Below, one piece after another: positions 25,481 to 38,308 of a DNA stretch of 64,000 bases. Positions within the stretch are counted from its first letter, which is position 1. Each line of letters begins with the position of its first letter. Origin of the DNA: Carnegiea gigantea (lineage: Eukaryota; Streptophyta; Magnoliopsida; Caryophyllales; Cactaceae); assembly GCA_029747015.1 (NCBI GenBank), contig JAKOGI010000362.1, positions 239,501 through 303,500 on the forward strand. Reading direction: 5' to 3'. Position numbers and translations under genes: made by a program. The notes beneath the pieces are model-generated. The model saw nothing but the letters and a program-made list of their open reading frames with translations. It made no database searches and was not told the DNA's origin.

Positions 25481-26884
25481 ATAGGGAATACTATTGAAGA
25501 ATCAACAACATATTTTATCCTGGAAATCTCCAACCACTAAAATTCGAAACCCTAACAATTCCTCTTCTATTGGAGTAAATAATACAGCAATGGAGTTTAG
25601 GTTAGCTTGGATTACATGGTTAATTATCTTCTTGCTTGTTCAGAAGTAGCGACAGAAAACAACTCTTTCCAGCTAATTTTCGACCTAATTCACAGCTGAA
25701 GAATTCCAAAAGAAATCTCCTTCATTGATTCATCACTGAAAAAGACGTCAACATTTTAGAAGGAGATGAGGAGAGAGAAAATCATGGGATTTTAGGCACC
25801 ATTATTGGCAATCACTCCTAGACATGGCTATAGGAAACTTGCTAAAGAAAAAAGGAAATTCAAATTCTTCTTTTCATTCTCCGCATAGCTGACCTTTTTA
25901 TTACAAAATTAAAAAATGATGCCCAATACCCAAAAATCATAAACGGTTCACAGTCTTTTAAAGAGAGGAAAAGAGGCAACAATACTGAAGTTATGCATTT
26001 TAACTTTTGTTTAGGAAACCTTTAGGATCATATTCACTTCAATTGTAGCATATAGGGAGGAAAAAATCAAATTTAAACAAAATTACCCCGCAAAAAGAAA
26101 AAAGAAATCACATATGCACAATATCTCAAGGAAATTGAAATTAAGTTATGTTGACTTAGAATCGTTTAATATGTTTATCATGAAGTGCACATCAACAAAA
26201 AGTAAATACAAAAAAGCCTAATTTTTTCAATTTTTTTATGCAAGTAAAATTGTAGATAAAAAAGCCTAATTTTTTTCAATTTTTTTACGTAAGTAAAATT
26301 GTAGATACAAAAATTTTAAGTCATCGTTTCAAAAAGAAAGTCAGTTATACAACTGCCTCTATTTTAATGTCTTACCAATTTTCATCCATGGAGAATGAAG
26401 ATACCTATAGAATAGAGTCAACTACAGTAGTCATGTCTCTAATAGATGAAATTACACTGTCGTCACCTTGAGAACCTGCATAAAATAAAAATGAATATTA
26501 CTTAGATGAGTTCTGGCAACATCTCATTGCTCACACACATGCAAGCTCACACTCAATAGAAATCTCTCATAAACCCAAGAACCTAAATCAACAAAAATGA
26601 GAGGGAAGTTGTCCAAATCAACAAAACCTACATGAGAAAGAAAATCAACAAAATAAAAATAGGGAAAACTCCAAAATCAACCCAAAAATAAGTGACAGGA
26701 GAATAAGCACTGAGAGAAGATGAATATCACCTTTGATCTCGGTGGTGACGACCATACTGAGCCTTGACATAGGCCGCTCTGAGGAAAAAAAAAGGAAAAC
26801 ACTATAGAAAAAAGGAACCAATGAAAATTTCAAAATAAAATGAGAATATGAGATGCAAAATCCAAAATTAAGTACAAAATATAC

Positions 26885-27125
26885 AAATTAAACCCAAAAA
26901 AACTGTGATTCTCACATTCATGTCCCTTTTGGCTTCATTGATCTGGCCATTCAGCATCATTGTGGCTTTAAAGAAAGAGAAAGGACTATTGAGGGATGGA
27001 GAATAAATAAATTAAACCCAAAAAAACTGTGATTCTCACATTCATGTCCCTTTTGGCTCCATTGATCTGGCCATTCCACATCATTGTGGCTTTAAAGAAA
27101 GAGAAAGAACTATTGAGGGATGGAG
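26885..27125 (+). repeat. Direct tandem duplication, 124-bp offset
   Basis: 'aacccaaaaaaactgtgatt' at 26891 recurs at 27015, and the two units (about 120 bases each) differ at only a few positions, so this is a recent tandem duplication. Confidence 0.9.
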
Positions 27126-27780
27126 ATTTTTTTTTAATCAAAAGGAATTGTGATTTTCATGAGGCAGAAAGAAATATAGTGGGCAAGAGAGATGGGGTTT
27201 CTTCATGAAGTAGGAAGAACATATTGGAGAATGACGATGGAGTTTCTGGAACAGAGGTACTTACATGTGGGGAGAGAGGGGGAGAGTGAGAGAGAGAGGG
27301 GGAGAGAGAAGACAACCAAGGGTCAAAAGAGTTGTGAATAGTGGCATGTGGAGATTTACTGGGAGGAAATGTTATCCTAGAAATTTCCCATCAAAAAGAG
27401 TCGTGCCAGTTACAAATTTTGGGCGATTTTTTTAAATAAAAAATTATTTATATCAAGGGCTCAAATTTATTGGATAAATAATTTTCACGGTTTTGATTAT
27501 ATTAAATTCCGCAAGTTAAGGCTAGTGTAGGATTTGACATTTGGGGTAGGAATAGATAATTTTTAAAATTTAAAATTAAAACTAACTTTTTATTCATTTT
27601 CGCTTGATTGAACGAGAGTCCCAGATGAGAGAGGGAATGATTCTTAGCCTCTATACATTTTTACATTCATAATATAAAGATTAGTGTTATCCCTTTTTCT
27701 AATATTGCATCCAAATGGTATTAACAACCAACTTGTAAAATGCAATAACAATAATTTTTTATTATTCATCATTAAATGAT

Positions 27781-27899
27781 GAATTTTTAATGAGATTTAA
27801 CGACGAAAAAGTATTTTCATTGTTACTAATGTCTTTTAACGTCAACTTTAATGTGTGATTGTTAATGCGTGGTCATTGAAAAGTCATTTTCTAGTAGTG
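27781..27899 (+). mobile_element. Possible CACTA-type terminus
   Basis: The stretch ends TTTTCTAGTAGTG at 27887-27899, the reverse complement of the CACTACTAGAAAA start common to plant CACTA elements, after 'gtcaactttaa'-type subterminal text. I could not find the partner end, so the element extent is unknown. Confidence 0.4.
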
Positions 27900-28189
27900 A
27901 GAGAAAGATAAGATGGAACAAACTATAATCCATGTGAGTTACTGCAACATCCCGCAAATTAAAATTGAGAAAACACGAATGTTTATAGTTCACCTCGTTG
28001 ATATTTTATCCCTAATATTATTTATGATAAAAGTTTTAAGAAAAGTAATTCTATCATTACTAGTGGAATTTTTTGGTACCATATTCATCTACATATATTT
28101 CCCTAAAATTGTGAAATAGGTAAGCGAGCTAGATATATATTTTTTAATTTTTTTAGAATATCAAAATACCTTTTCAGTTGTTATAGCTA

Positions 28190-29850
28190 AGTTGGATGGA
28201 TGTATGAGAATTTACTTTTTACTAAAGGTGATATAACATGGGTTAGGCAGGTAAGTGATAAGATTTTGGTTCTTTTTTTTTTAAAAAAATGGCAACTATC
28301 AATAGATTCATGTTTAAAACAAATGCAGTCAATATTGGAATGTCATTATCATATTTGTTTTTTGTGTCCTTGTGATTTTATTTCCCTTCAATGAACATAA
28401 CTTTGTGGTGTTTAGTATAATAGTTTTATCGGACATGATGATTTGGGCAGCTGATAAAAGTCAGGTTTCGTATAATTCGATTTCAAGTAAATATGGGTTG
28501 CAATTGGATATATATCGAACTGTAACAACAACGGTGATATTTGTTTTTATAATGAAAATATAAATTCAACTTAATTATATTTTTGTAGAAAATTTTAACA
28601 CAAATTATATATTATCGAAATAATCTCCTAAATTTAAATTATGTATATGCCTATGATGAATTTGATCTAGGATTGCAGATCAATACTTAGAGTCATAGAA
28701 TCGTATTACGATTGTAACAATCATTATTCAAACTAGATTAAGATCGTATATTATGGAATCAACATGTCACACGACTGATAATATTGTTTTAAATGTGTGT
28801 AACCTAGTGGATTGGTTGAAATTCGATAGAATATAGCTGCAAATTGTAAATTTTTGGGGGTTTCATTTAGCATATATTCAGGTGAAAAACTTGTATTTAA
28901 AGCCCTAAACTTTCGAGTGAAATTGGGTTGGGTTAAATTGTTTCCTAGCCAAATTAAGTTTTATAAAAACAAAATTGCGAACATAAAGTTGTACAATGGA
29001 GAGCAAAAAACTAGAGGTGCTAAGTTAATTATATGATTTGGTAGAACTTTTGGTTTTGTTTTGTGTTGATGAGACTGCAATTTTTGCACTCCGTTACTAA
29101 AACCTAAACAACTCTCATCTCATTGCATACACTAATCAAGTATGCCAAATGTAATAACAACAATTGTTAAGAGTCTATTTCTTTTCAATTTATATTATAT
29201 AACTTAGTGCTAACTAACATTGATGAGTGATAATAAGTGTTGATGAGTGCTAATTAGGGGTAATACTATGAGTAGAAAATATGACAACTATGAGTAGAAA
29301 ATATGACTATGTATTGATGAATGCTAATTAGTGTTGGTTGATGCTGATTAGTGCTAATCAGTGCTAAATGCTAATGATAAGTGCTTATGACAAGTTGAAA
29401 GAAACATGCCCTAAAATGTGTATCAGTAATCAATATAGATGGTCTAGGTTGTTTAACACTTAATTTTCATAATTAAGATCTTAATTTCAAGTCTTCTGCA
29501 TAGAAAAGAATTTATGATAAAAAAGCTATATCCCTTCATCGGCAACACTAGATTGACTCTAGTGAAAAATACGCAATGACTTGAAAAATATGATATAAGT
29601 AAATATTATTAATGCTCATCTATTTAGCAAATTCTAATGAATTTACACTAATAGATCACTGCAATATTTTTTGATAAATAAAGTGGCACTGCAGTAATAG
29701 ACAAGAAGACACTAAAATATTAGTAGATATATAAATGTCAATCGAGATAGCTAATGATGTAGGTATGCATTTCTTTACCATGATTCATAATGCTTTATGG
29801 AATAATTAAATTTAACAAGGCATCAAGCATCTTATCATGTGCTCCATCAC
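28190..29850 (+). repeat. Upstream flank of JIP-like copy 2 (segmental duplication)
   Basis: Non-coding, homologous to 15900-19010 and in part (29440-29560) to 11560-11690. Short open frames here are AT-driven. 29240-29390 has a local run of 'gtgctaatta/gatgagtgctaa' words. Confidence 0.6.
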
Positions 29851-29982
29851 CACCTCCCCCCAAAAAGATTCCGATTGGGGTATTCTCTTTCTAGAAAATA
29901 AGAATAAAAACAAAAAAGCACATGATCCTCCATTGAGGTCATATAATTTTGTTTTTCTCTTTCTTTGGCATAATTTCCCTAG

Positions 29983-29990
29983 TATAAATA
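29983..29990 (+). promoter_or_regulatory. TATA box of JIP-like copy 2
   Basis: TATAAATA, about 290 bases before the start codon. The likely transcript start is near 30015, giving a 5' UTR exon to 30090 that ends CTCAAG before GTACTA (donor), and an intron to the TGGGCAG acceptor at 30267. Confidence 0.55.
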
Positions 29991-30276
29991 CGCAGTGCGT
30001 AGAAATAAAAGCACTCAGATATGTAGAACCAGATCTAGAAGAAAGCACATATAAATTATACCACCAATACTTCTTCATTTCCGGTCTCAAGGTACTAATT
30101 ATATTTGACTATAAGATAATTTCTCATTCATTCTAAGTCTTTATTTTGGTCTTGATTGGGGAATTGCAGTTTATAGAAGTACTTTAGTACAGTTGCAATT
30201 TTCTTTGTCTTCTTACATTGATTGATCATGTGTGTTGCTTGGGCATTAATATTATTTGGTTGGGCAGACAGCAAAT

Positions 30277-30856
30277 ATGGCTCAGCCACAACACCACGCG
30301 TCTGTCACCATAACCAACGATGGCCGAGGTAACCTAAAGCTTGTGTGTGGGGACCAATTTTCCCTCGACACTATCCTTGAAGGAAATTCTATTTTCTTTG
30401 TGGCCGCGAACCCCGAAGGGTATGTGATCTATAAGGGCACCAATGTCTAAGGAGGACCCCCTAACTGTGAGTGGCTCCTAGCATGGAACGTGTCTGGTCA
30501 TGGTAATTAGTGTGTATAGATCTCATCAACTCTTCTCGTAGGTCCTAACCTAGTCACATGCACCACAAAGGTAAGAAACGTAATAGGCCTCTTTACTACT
30601 TTAACTTATTCTTTTAGAAATTAATCATGACCTATATACATGTTTGTATAAATACTATCATTTGAAGGTTTATGTGGATTGTGGGCCCATAGGAACCATG
30701 GAAGCCATTCTTGTTGATGAGATTTACAAGAGAGTTAAAGCCTCCAAGAGTTCATCTACCGCTGTGGACGCCAAAATGAAAACTAGTGCAACTGCTGTGA
30801 TTGAGGCAATCGCTGATACTCCAGCACTTGGTTGTGATTTTAAAGTATACAACTAA
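30277..30856 (+). pseudogene. JIP23-like gene, copy 2 (one nonsense plus donor damage)
   Basis: Best copy of a small plant gene family. ATG at 30277 starts MAQPQHHASVTITNDGRGN; the first coding exon then has FVAANPEGYVIYKGTN, and after a stop the frame continues GGPPNCEWLLAWN. The second coding exon starts at 30668 (VYVDCGPIGTMEAILVDEIY) and ends at 30856 (DFKVYN). The layout (short beta-strand-like N-terminus, 'VIYKGTN', 'WLLAWN', 'VY' and a late 'DEIY') resembles 23-kDa jasmonate-induced proteins of plants; this is a motif-level judgement. The TAA at 30448-30450 is CAA in copy 1, a single C-to-T change. One base is also lost at the donor near 30508 compared with copy 1. An intact TATA box and 5' UTR intron lie upstream. 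About 130 residues in total if unbroken. Confidence 0.5.
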
Positions 30857-31754
30857 TCGTTGGCCTACGTACTGATGATGTAAGCCTTATCTGCAATGTC
30901 TAATGTATGACATACAATTGGGGCTGTAAGAATGAGGAGCATGCATGCTCTCAGGCTACTATGCCTAGCTATTGTAATATATACAGTTACTAACTAAATG
31001 TGATGCCTATTATAATATATATCTATATACTTACTAAAAAAATGACACATGCCTATTGTAATATATAGTTACTAAATAAACAAGCGCCTTTAGTAAAATT
31101 CTTTTCTTTTTTTTTAATCATTGAGATTATGCTTCACATATTAGATGTGTTTTAAGTTATACTTTAAGTATTAGTAGCATACCTGTGATTTGTATTAACA
31201 ACATTATAGATCAAGGCTATTAAGCATTTTAAGTTTTGTGATTTGAAAAAATGATACCTTGTAACAAACTAAATCAAAATCAAACTTATGCCTTGCTAAC
31301 TGCATGATTTTTAGTTGTTATTTTGCTAGTAAATCTATAGTAAATTTATATTTAAGAATTAGTATATGAGCTAATTTACTGAAAACTAAGTCTTCTATTT
31401 ATTTTATACAATTGCAAGGAAAATTTTGGTTTAAAAGAAAGCAAATTTATATAGAAAGCAAAGTTATATAGAGGTACAAATTCAAGATTAGTCCATTTTG
31501 TAAATCATAGAGGAAAGCCAATGTACAAATAATTAATATTAAAAATACCACATATAAATATGTATGATTAGTCTTCTTAAACGTGATGAAATATATTTTA
31601 TTGGCCATCCACCTAAGTCATTAATGTTTCTTAAGTCAAAACCATTATCGTTGCACTCTTAGTAAAAAGTGTCTTCTCTCATCTATTGTAAATTGTAAAA
31701 TATGGCAGTTGATGCTTCCAACTTTGTTTAACATGATTAGCTATTTAGGTAACT
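30857..31754 (+). repeat. Downstream flank of JIP-like copy 2
   Basis: Non-coding. 30900-30960 matches copy 1 and copy 3 ('gagcatgcatgctctcaggct'), and 31110-31540 matches 43500-43980. Confidence 0.65.
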
Positions 31755-31763
31755 AATAAATCA
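31755..31763 (+). repeat. 9-bp target-site duplication, left
   Basis: AATAAATCA, identical to 38804-38812, directly flanking the inverted-repeat element between them. Confidence 0.75.
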
Positions 31764-32199
31764 GGAAAAAACTATACAAATGTACCTTAAGTTTTGTGTA
31801 AACTATTTTAAGGACCTTTAGTTTTTGAAAATAACTGTAAGATGCCTTGACTTGTGAGGTAACTCATATAAAGGACCTTCAAAGTTTATGCAGACTATTT
31901 AATTTCACGTGTAATGCCCATTAATCCCAATACTTAAAAACTTACTTTTGAAAATTTTAATTTTGTGCGTGTGTAATTTCTCTCATAAGTGCTACTCTAG
32001 ACCCTCTTTCATATGCTATTAGGGTCACGTGACAAAAAATAATTGCAATAATTAAGTTAATAGTTAATTAGGCAAATTAACTATGTTTCATGCTTGGATC
32101 ATCATCTACTTGTCCTACACCAAATTATTCACATATTGTGCACAAACCAGAAGAGATCACTTCAATACATAGCAATTAAACTATATTATTGGTATATTT

Positions 32200-33905
32200 T
32201 AGATTAAAGGTGGAATTAGCAAAAATTAAGATTGAAGTTAAGGAGATAAAGAAGCAATTGTCTGTAATCCATCTTCTTTTAACCAAAGAACTAGGACATA
32301 ATGGAAAATCTGATTTAAGTATTAGTATTCCATTTTACCATAAATATCCTTTCCAAAACCTAAAACAAAAATCCATTTCTTGTGCATAATATGAAAATTG
32401 GAAAGGCAGAAAATTAGCTAAAAAACCATCTGAACAGGCAGAGAAGGCAGTGGATAGAGCATAAGAAGCATAATCTTGAGGAATTGCATAATATATTTGA
32501 TAAAGAACAAAATCTAGAAGAATTAAACAAAATCATGAGCACAATAGTAGAAAAACAAGAATTATCATATGATAAAAATGAAGAGTCGAATAATGTCTAG
32601 TTAGAAGAAGAAATACATCAGTAGATGAACGTAATTAAACTAGAGGATCTTACTGTTGTTCCCTTAGAAGAAATCAGAAGAAAACTGGATCAAAAAAGGT
32701 AAAATGGTATCTGACAGTGAAATCAATGAGATCAGAGAAGAACTTGACGCAGATGAAATCGAGCCTAATCTAGTTAACAATATTGTTCCTAAACCTGGAG
32801 AATTTGGAGGATCATCTAGAAGAAATACCCATTTTATGCAACCTAGGTATGTTCCAGTAGGGCATGCGACTAACTTTTCCTTCGGATTCATCCCAACAAA
32901 AGCCACATTCTCTGAAGAAATTGACCTTACGTCGATTAGCCACATGGGTTACATCTTAAACATTGATGGGACTCGCAGTAGAGAAGAAATATTTGAACTT
33001 GGAAAAGGGCTATGAATAGTATCTTGAATTTAGATACAACATATACTGCAAGAAATTTCTTAAATTATATTGAGCATAGTTTTTATGGCATTGTGGCCGA
33101 TTGGAGAAAAAAGAAAAAAATGTATTAAGAATGATGGAAACCCTAGTTGCTTTATTCAAAAAATTATGTAAGGAAATCAAAACTTTGACTTACTCGGACC
33201 TAAACTTGATTTCGAAGAAAAGGCTAGAGAATAGCAAAGAAAGATTAATAACATTGAGCTTTGGGACATGGGATATCTGGTGAATATTGCTGAATTTAGT
33301 AAATATTATTATAAAATTGGACATAGTAAAACTAATTTTGGTTTGTTTTATGACAAACTACCATATCCGATCAATTCTATAATCAATGAAAGTTATGTTG
33401 CATGGTTTGAAAAAGCAAATGTCATTTATACCCTCAGTTTACGATTCTTTTATTTAAGAACATGGGAAAATGATGAATATTTTGATCTCCAAAACAGAAG
33501 AAATTAAGATACAATTCCTATCATGTTAGGATCCTACTCATCAATGGGGAAATAAACTTAAGAAGAGAAGAACAAGAAAATTTTGTAAGAAAAGAGCTTT
33601 AACAAGCAAAGGGAAGAAAAATATAAAAGAAAATATTATAACGAGTCAAGCCCCAAGAGATGAAGATTTTTTAGGAAGGCTACTTATTGTCTTGCAGAAA
33701 AGAAAAAAAAAAAAACAACTGTCAGTGTTGGGCATACGGAGAAGTATTGCATTGTGTAAACGAATGCAAAAATAGGAAGCACAATAAGCTTAAAGAAACT
33801 TTGGGTGGTCTAGATTATTTTGAGCTCAGTGATGAAGAAGCACTAGGTCTAGCCTTGAAAAGCAATAAGAGATATTGTTGAGATTGAAAGAGGATGAATA
33901 TGAAC
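32200..33905 (+). pseudogene. Endogenous pararetrovirus: coat-protein region, broken
   Basis: Capsid part of a Caulimoviridae-like polyprotein, in pieces. It begins with a lysine/glutamate-rich, probably coiled segment (AKIKIEVKEIKKQ). 32704-33012 is open (103 codons; contains SSRRNTHFMQPRYVP). 33101-33507 carries helical capsid-like sequence in two frames. 33687-33881 holds the nucleic-acid-binding finger: C12-X-C14, H22 and C27 are kept (CQCWAYGEVLHCVNEC), but the Cys expected between C14 and His is Tyr. An acidic stretch (DYFELSDEEALGLAL) follows. Many stops separate these blocks; no functional protein is possible. It is an old integrated copy. Confidence 0.75.
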
Positions 33906-34059
33906 AAAGTGATTATGAAAAAACTAGTCACATGATTGAATATAGTTCAATTAGTCTTACCGATCTTCAAGAAGAAGAATGTATTGTTGATAATGAGAAT
34001 GATGATATCAAAGGAGATTAGGCCCTTCCTGTAATTCAGAAAGACATGCTCTATAAAAT

Positions 34060-34492
34060 AATCCATCTTTCAATCAAAGGGTAAGTACGTACACGAAATG
34101 GTGGAGGTAGATCTAGAGATAAAAGACTGTGAGTATAATTGTAGGAGAAGTAAATTTCATCAACTAGGAGAACATCCTTAAACATGACAAAGGTAGAAAG
34201 TAAAGGTACATCCATGTTGGTAGTGTCCAAGTTCAAATTACTCCATTACAGTATTATAACAAATATGTTGATCATTTATGCCTTGCTATGTGATGTCAGG
34301 TATACCAAATTTAATAATCAAATTCTCACAAGGATTAAAACCAATTTATGTAATGGATCAATAGGATTCAATTGCCAACCAGGATATTATGTAAGCCAAA
34401 AAGATAAAATTGTCAAAAGCTTCCTATCCCTTAAAATAAAAACTGTTGGAATGGACATGGAGAGAAGAGACTACCCATTAAGGATATTTTAG
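34060..34492 (+). pseudogene. Endogenous pararetrovirus: movement-protein-like region
   Basis: 34184-34492 is open (102 codons) and has the look of a 30K-superfamily movement protein: 'KFKLLHYSIITNMLIIYALLC', then 'NGSIGFNCQPGYYVS' and 'SLKIKTVGM'. 34060-34180 contributes an upstream piece (EVDLEIKD) interrupted by stops. The block lies between the coat finger and the protease; this gene order differs from many caulimovirids, where movement protein comes first. Confidence 0.5.
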
Positions 34493-34577
34493 AAAATAAT
34501 ATACAAATTAAATACTAACAAAGATCCGAAGGCTAAGGCAACAATGAGAGAGGCACAAATTTGAAAGTCCTACTCTA

Positions 34578-35570
34578 ATGCAAAAAATTCAAAGGATAAA
34601 GTCTAATCCGCAGGTGATAAAAATTAATAGGTCTTGGATATCTAGCTTGGCGAATCCCACAGAAATCAATAAGAAAACTGTAATAAAATTTGATGAAAAT
34701 GGAAAAATCACCATTAAACCCCAATTATTAAGAAGCATGAGAGCAAGACCAGAATGGGGAGAACGATCTTTGACAGCTAAAGAAGAGCTTAAAGAAGATG
34801 ATATAATCAGTATGACCAGTGAAATGAGTAGAATGGATTTTGAACCCATAAGACATAATGTAGATCGAAGTATGAGTCGAGACATAAAGTCCTTTGGTAC
34901 ATAACGATAATTATTAGTGAGCCCATTTATGAGAATGAATTAATAAAAAATATTACTATGGAGATATGCTCTACAGTTATCCATAGAAATCCTAATAGTA
35001 TCTATATCCTAATAAATGTATGTTTAGGGGGTTATGATAGATATGAATTGTGTGCGCACATTAGTAGTGGTTGTTTTGTTTGTTTTGAAAAAAGATCTTT
35101 ATTTTCAAAATTTATGTGGAAAAAAATCAAGAATCCTTTACAAGTAAGGATAACTAATGATAGCATAAAGAGCCACGACAAAGCTATAGAAGGAGGAGCT
35201 CAATGCTTTATACCGATCATATGGGCTACTGATCAACTGTCTCATGATATGATTATTGGGAATAATTTTTAGACGCTATATGTTCCATTCATACAGACCA
35301 TAAACCAAATAATATTCACAATAAATGGCCACTCAGTACCTATTAATAAATTAAATAAAGCCTACACTCTTCACAAGATTGAGTTTACACATAACAAGCA
35401 TGGTGAAAAGGGAATACCTACACAATGTGAAATAGCACTAACACAATCTCACTATTTGAGTTATCTATTAAAGAGGATATTGCTTGCCAAAAACAATCAT
35501 GCAAAGAACTCTACTCTGATAATCCTCTTAAATTTTGGGACAAAGATACGACATTTGCAAAAATTACTTT
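34578..35570 (+). pseudogene. Endogenous pararetrovirus: protease region
   Basis: 34578-34904 is open and links to the protease (VIKINRSWISSLANP). 34958-35272 is the aspartic-protease domain: GGYDRYELCAHISSGC stands where D-T/S-G is expected, with the catalytic Asp replaced by His-Ile-Ser, and the C-terminal 'HDMIIGNNF' matches the flap-to-end region of caulimovirid proteases. A stop follows at 35270. It then continues in broken frames to about 35570. Confidence 0.65.
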
Positions 35571-35639
35571 GTTAAATTTCAGTACTATTATCTGCATTAA
35601 ACAAATGGTGTATATACATTAGGACATTCAAGAATTTGA

Positions 35640-36870
35640 TAAGAAAAGCAAAGAGCCTTTGGACAAAGAATTAATTAGAAATAGTAAGAGTTCTCACACT
35701 CGCTCCATTTTCGTGATAAGAAATTATGTTAAAGACAAAAGAGAAAAAGTTAGGATGATAATCAATTACAAAAAGTTTAATGATAGTACTGTTTTTTATG
35801 GATATTATATTCCAAATAAAATAGTTTTTTTTAATAGAATTCAAGGAGCCTCTTGGTTCTCGAAAATAGATTGCAAAAGGGGATCATAGCAAATAGGATT
35901 GGATAAAGAAACCATTCCTTTGACTATGTTGCCCCTCAAGGATATTAAGAGTGGATAGTAATTCCAATTTGGTCTTAAAAATGCACCTCAATATTTCAAA
36001 GAAGAACGAATAACATCTTCAAAGGTCTTAATCACTATTTTCTAGTTTACATCGATGATATCCTTGTGTTTTTATGGACTATAGAATATCACAAAGATGA
36101 TATCCTAACTTTCATCCAAAGATGCATTAATTATGGTATTATTCTCACTAAGAACAAGTGCATTTATTCTGAACAACAAATTGAGTTTCTAGGACTAGAA
36201 ATAAAAGCTGAACAAATTATCCTACAAAAGTATATCCTAGAAAAAAATAGAAAATTTTCTTAAAAGGATTGAAGATAGGAAGTAGCTAGAAAGGTTTTTT
36301 TGAATGTCTTACCTATGCTTCAGATTTCATTAAAGATTTAGCTAAACTGGGAAAGCCATTGCAACAAAAACTCAAGGAAGAAGTGAGTTGGACATGAACC
36401 CATATTGATTGAAATATTGTTCAAAACTTCAAAAAGATGTGTAAAAATCTTCCTATTCTTAATTTCCCTAATAAAGAAGATAAATTAATTCTTGGGATAG
36501 ATGTCAACAATGAGCACTATAGTGCAGTATTCAAATTAAAGAAGGAGAAAAACTCTTCAAGTATTGTGGTGGAAATTTTAATAAAACAGAATGTAAGTAT
36601 CATACGATGGAAATAGAAATCCTTGCAGTCATCAGGGGAAAGTTCTTAATATTTTTAGCCCCAAACCTTTTATTACTGGAACTAATTGCAAAGGAATTCT
36701 TGATTTTGTGAAAAAGAATTTATCAAATATGCAAGCGCAAGGGCGACTCCTGCGTTAGCAATCATGTTAACCAATTTTCTTTCTCTAATGAATATATACA
36801 GGGGATTGGAGAATTCTATGACAGATAGTTTCACTCGAGAATTCACCCATGACGATCATCAAAGCAGAAT
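35640..36870 (+). pseudogene. Endogenous pararetrovirus: reverse transcriptase and RNase H
   Basis: RT: MIINYKKFND and YYIPNK (35750-35820), FSKIDCK at about 35862-35882, FGLKNAP (35970), and an intact YIDD box at 36048-36059 (LVYIDDILVF). 36066-36263 carries the next RT block (TKNKCIYSEQQIEFLGLEI). RNase H follows near 36540-36700 (KYCGGNFNKTECKYHTMEIE, then ILAVIRG), and the C-terminal 'FVKKNLSNMQAQGRLL' at about 36705-36750 is of caulimovirid type. Stops and frame changes lie throughout. There is no integrase, as expected for a pararetrovirus. Confidence 0.8.
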
Positions 36871-38023
36871 GGCTTTCTCCTTCTAGTAGAGCCCTTATGG
36901 ATATTTTGGAATTTCATACAAAATGTAGATCACACTTTGATTTCTTGTCTTTTACCTATCTAATAGTACAAAGATTCAACATTTTACAGTTACAAATGAA
37001 TTACTAAAGGTGTCCTTACGATAGTCAAGAAAAAATAGGTTGCTATGTTCAAAAAAATGGTTCAACGACTAGTATGCAACCTACATTGACTAGTATTATA
37101 ATTATTCTTATGATATTTGGGAGTCATTAAGTAGTATGATCTTCTTCCCTAATAGATCTGGAGTTAAATCCAGCAAATTCAATCCCTCTAGATAATCCCA
37201 TCATGAAGGTATAAGAATATGGGATCTTATGGAAATCCCACATCCAAAGTAGCCATTCTTCTCAAGACTAACTAATTTTCAACAATGTTTATTTAAAGGA
37301 TACATTGGATTCTCACTCCTGATGGTCTAGCAAAAATTCCATGCAATCGAAGCCTGTACATCGAGGTACAATTGAGTATGAAAGTGGAAAGGCTGAACCA
37401 GCTCATTATCTCGTTCAATTAGTTGATTTAGACGATCCCAATGATCAACAACAATAATAGTTCCCAAATCAACAAGAAGTAGTTAATGATCCTACTTTAG
37501 CAAGAGCCATTAGTTTCTACAATATTTATCATCCAATGTAGGCATTGATTAAACAAGAAGAAATATTAATACATAGCAGGAATGCTTTCGTTTATTATAA
37601 TGAGTTCAGCAAATATACAAAGGAATAAGGAGCTGCTTCAGAAGATATCTTTGATTATCTCTTTAATGTTAGAATTGGAAAATTCTTATTGGAAAAAGAA
37701 AAGAAATATCTATATGAATTATTTAAAAAGTAAGATCTAAAACATCTTCAACTTAATGAAGATTTTGATGATTATCTAAATAATGATAAACTAAAAGAAA
37801 ATTATTGAAGATAAAGGCACGTAGAATCTCAATATGGATAACTATTCTTATCAACATTAGGTGCTCTGCAAAGTTGTTGCACCATTATTGTGTCAATTTA
37901 TCAAATGTCAAGTCAACAAAATAAAGCAGTCTTCTGTAGCCATGTGAAAGTAGTTGTAGTCATGTGAAAATATCACAGTGTGTACTTCAGCCATTAAGGC
38001 ATCCTATGTAAGTCTATCTCCTC
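36871..38023 (+). mobile_element. Endogenous pararetrovirus: 3' region after RNase H
   Basis: Mostly non-coding now. 37360-37800 still gives recognisable broken coding text (GTIEYESGKAEPAHYLVQL; later FDYLFNVRIGKFLLEKEKK) that may be the end of the polyprotein or a further ORF. I do not recognise a domain. Confidence 0.5.
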
Positions 38024-38030
38024 TATAAAA
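38024..38030 (+). promoter_or_regulatory. TATA box of the pararetroviral intergenic region
   Basis: TATAAAA after a CT-rich stretch, downstream of all coding blocks. A poly(A) signal 170 bases on and a primer site 285 bases on give the order expected of a pararetroviral terminally redundant transcript. Confidence 0.6.
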
Positions 38031-38191
38031 GAAGACACTGAGTGTTGGAAAGGAACACAGTCATTGAGCATACTTGAGCAAATGAGAAGTTGAGATTCTC
38101 CATTTCTCTATGAGAAAATATCTCTGATGATCTTAGTAGCTTAAGTCCCTCTTCAATCTTTCCATTGTAATATTTCCACTTTTAAACTTTC

Positions 38192-38197
38192 AATAAA
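38192..38197 (+). terminator. Poly(A) signal of the pararetrovirus
   Basis: AATAAA in 'caataaaagaag', between the TATA box and the primer site, where caulimovirid poly(A) signals lie. Confidence 0.5.
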
Positions 38198-38308
38198 AGA
38201 AGTTTCTCAGTAGGGAACGTTATTTAATCGAACCTTATGGCTTAGATACTATAATTTCTTGATTAAAGTCTTATTATCCTTTATATTATAAAAATTGGTT
38301 AGAGACAA

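Larger units (their letters stand above)
22727..27780. other. Non-coding DNA, unassigned
   Basis: I see no gene. Open frames (for example 22907-23107, 26645-26833) lack family features. The stretch starting near 22826 ('ctagcatggacctgtac..tgcacgg') resembles the ends of a common but unnamed plant repeat class. Local duplications are listed separately. A GA-rich tract lies at 27270-27312. Confidence 0.5.

Noticed and set aside
22826..27690. Possible Helitron or other large element ('ctagcatggacctgtac' start, 'cataatataaag' end)
   Set aside because: No CTRR hairpin end, no Rep/helicase and no target duplication; left as unassigned.
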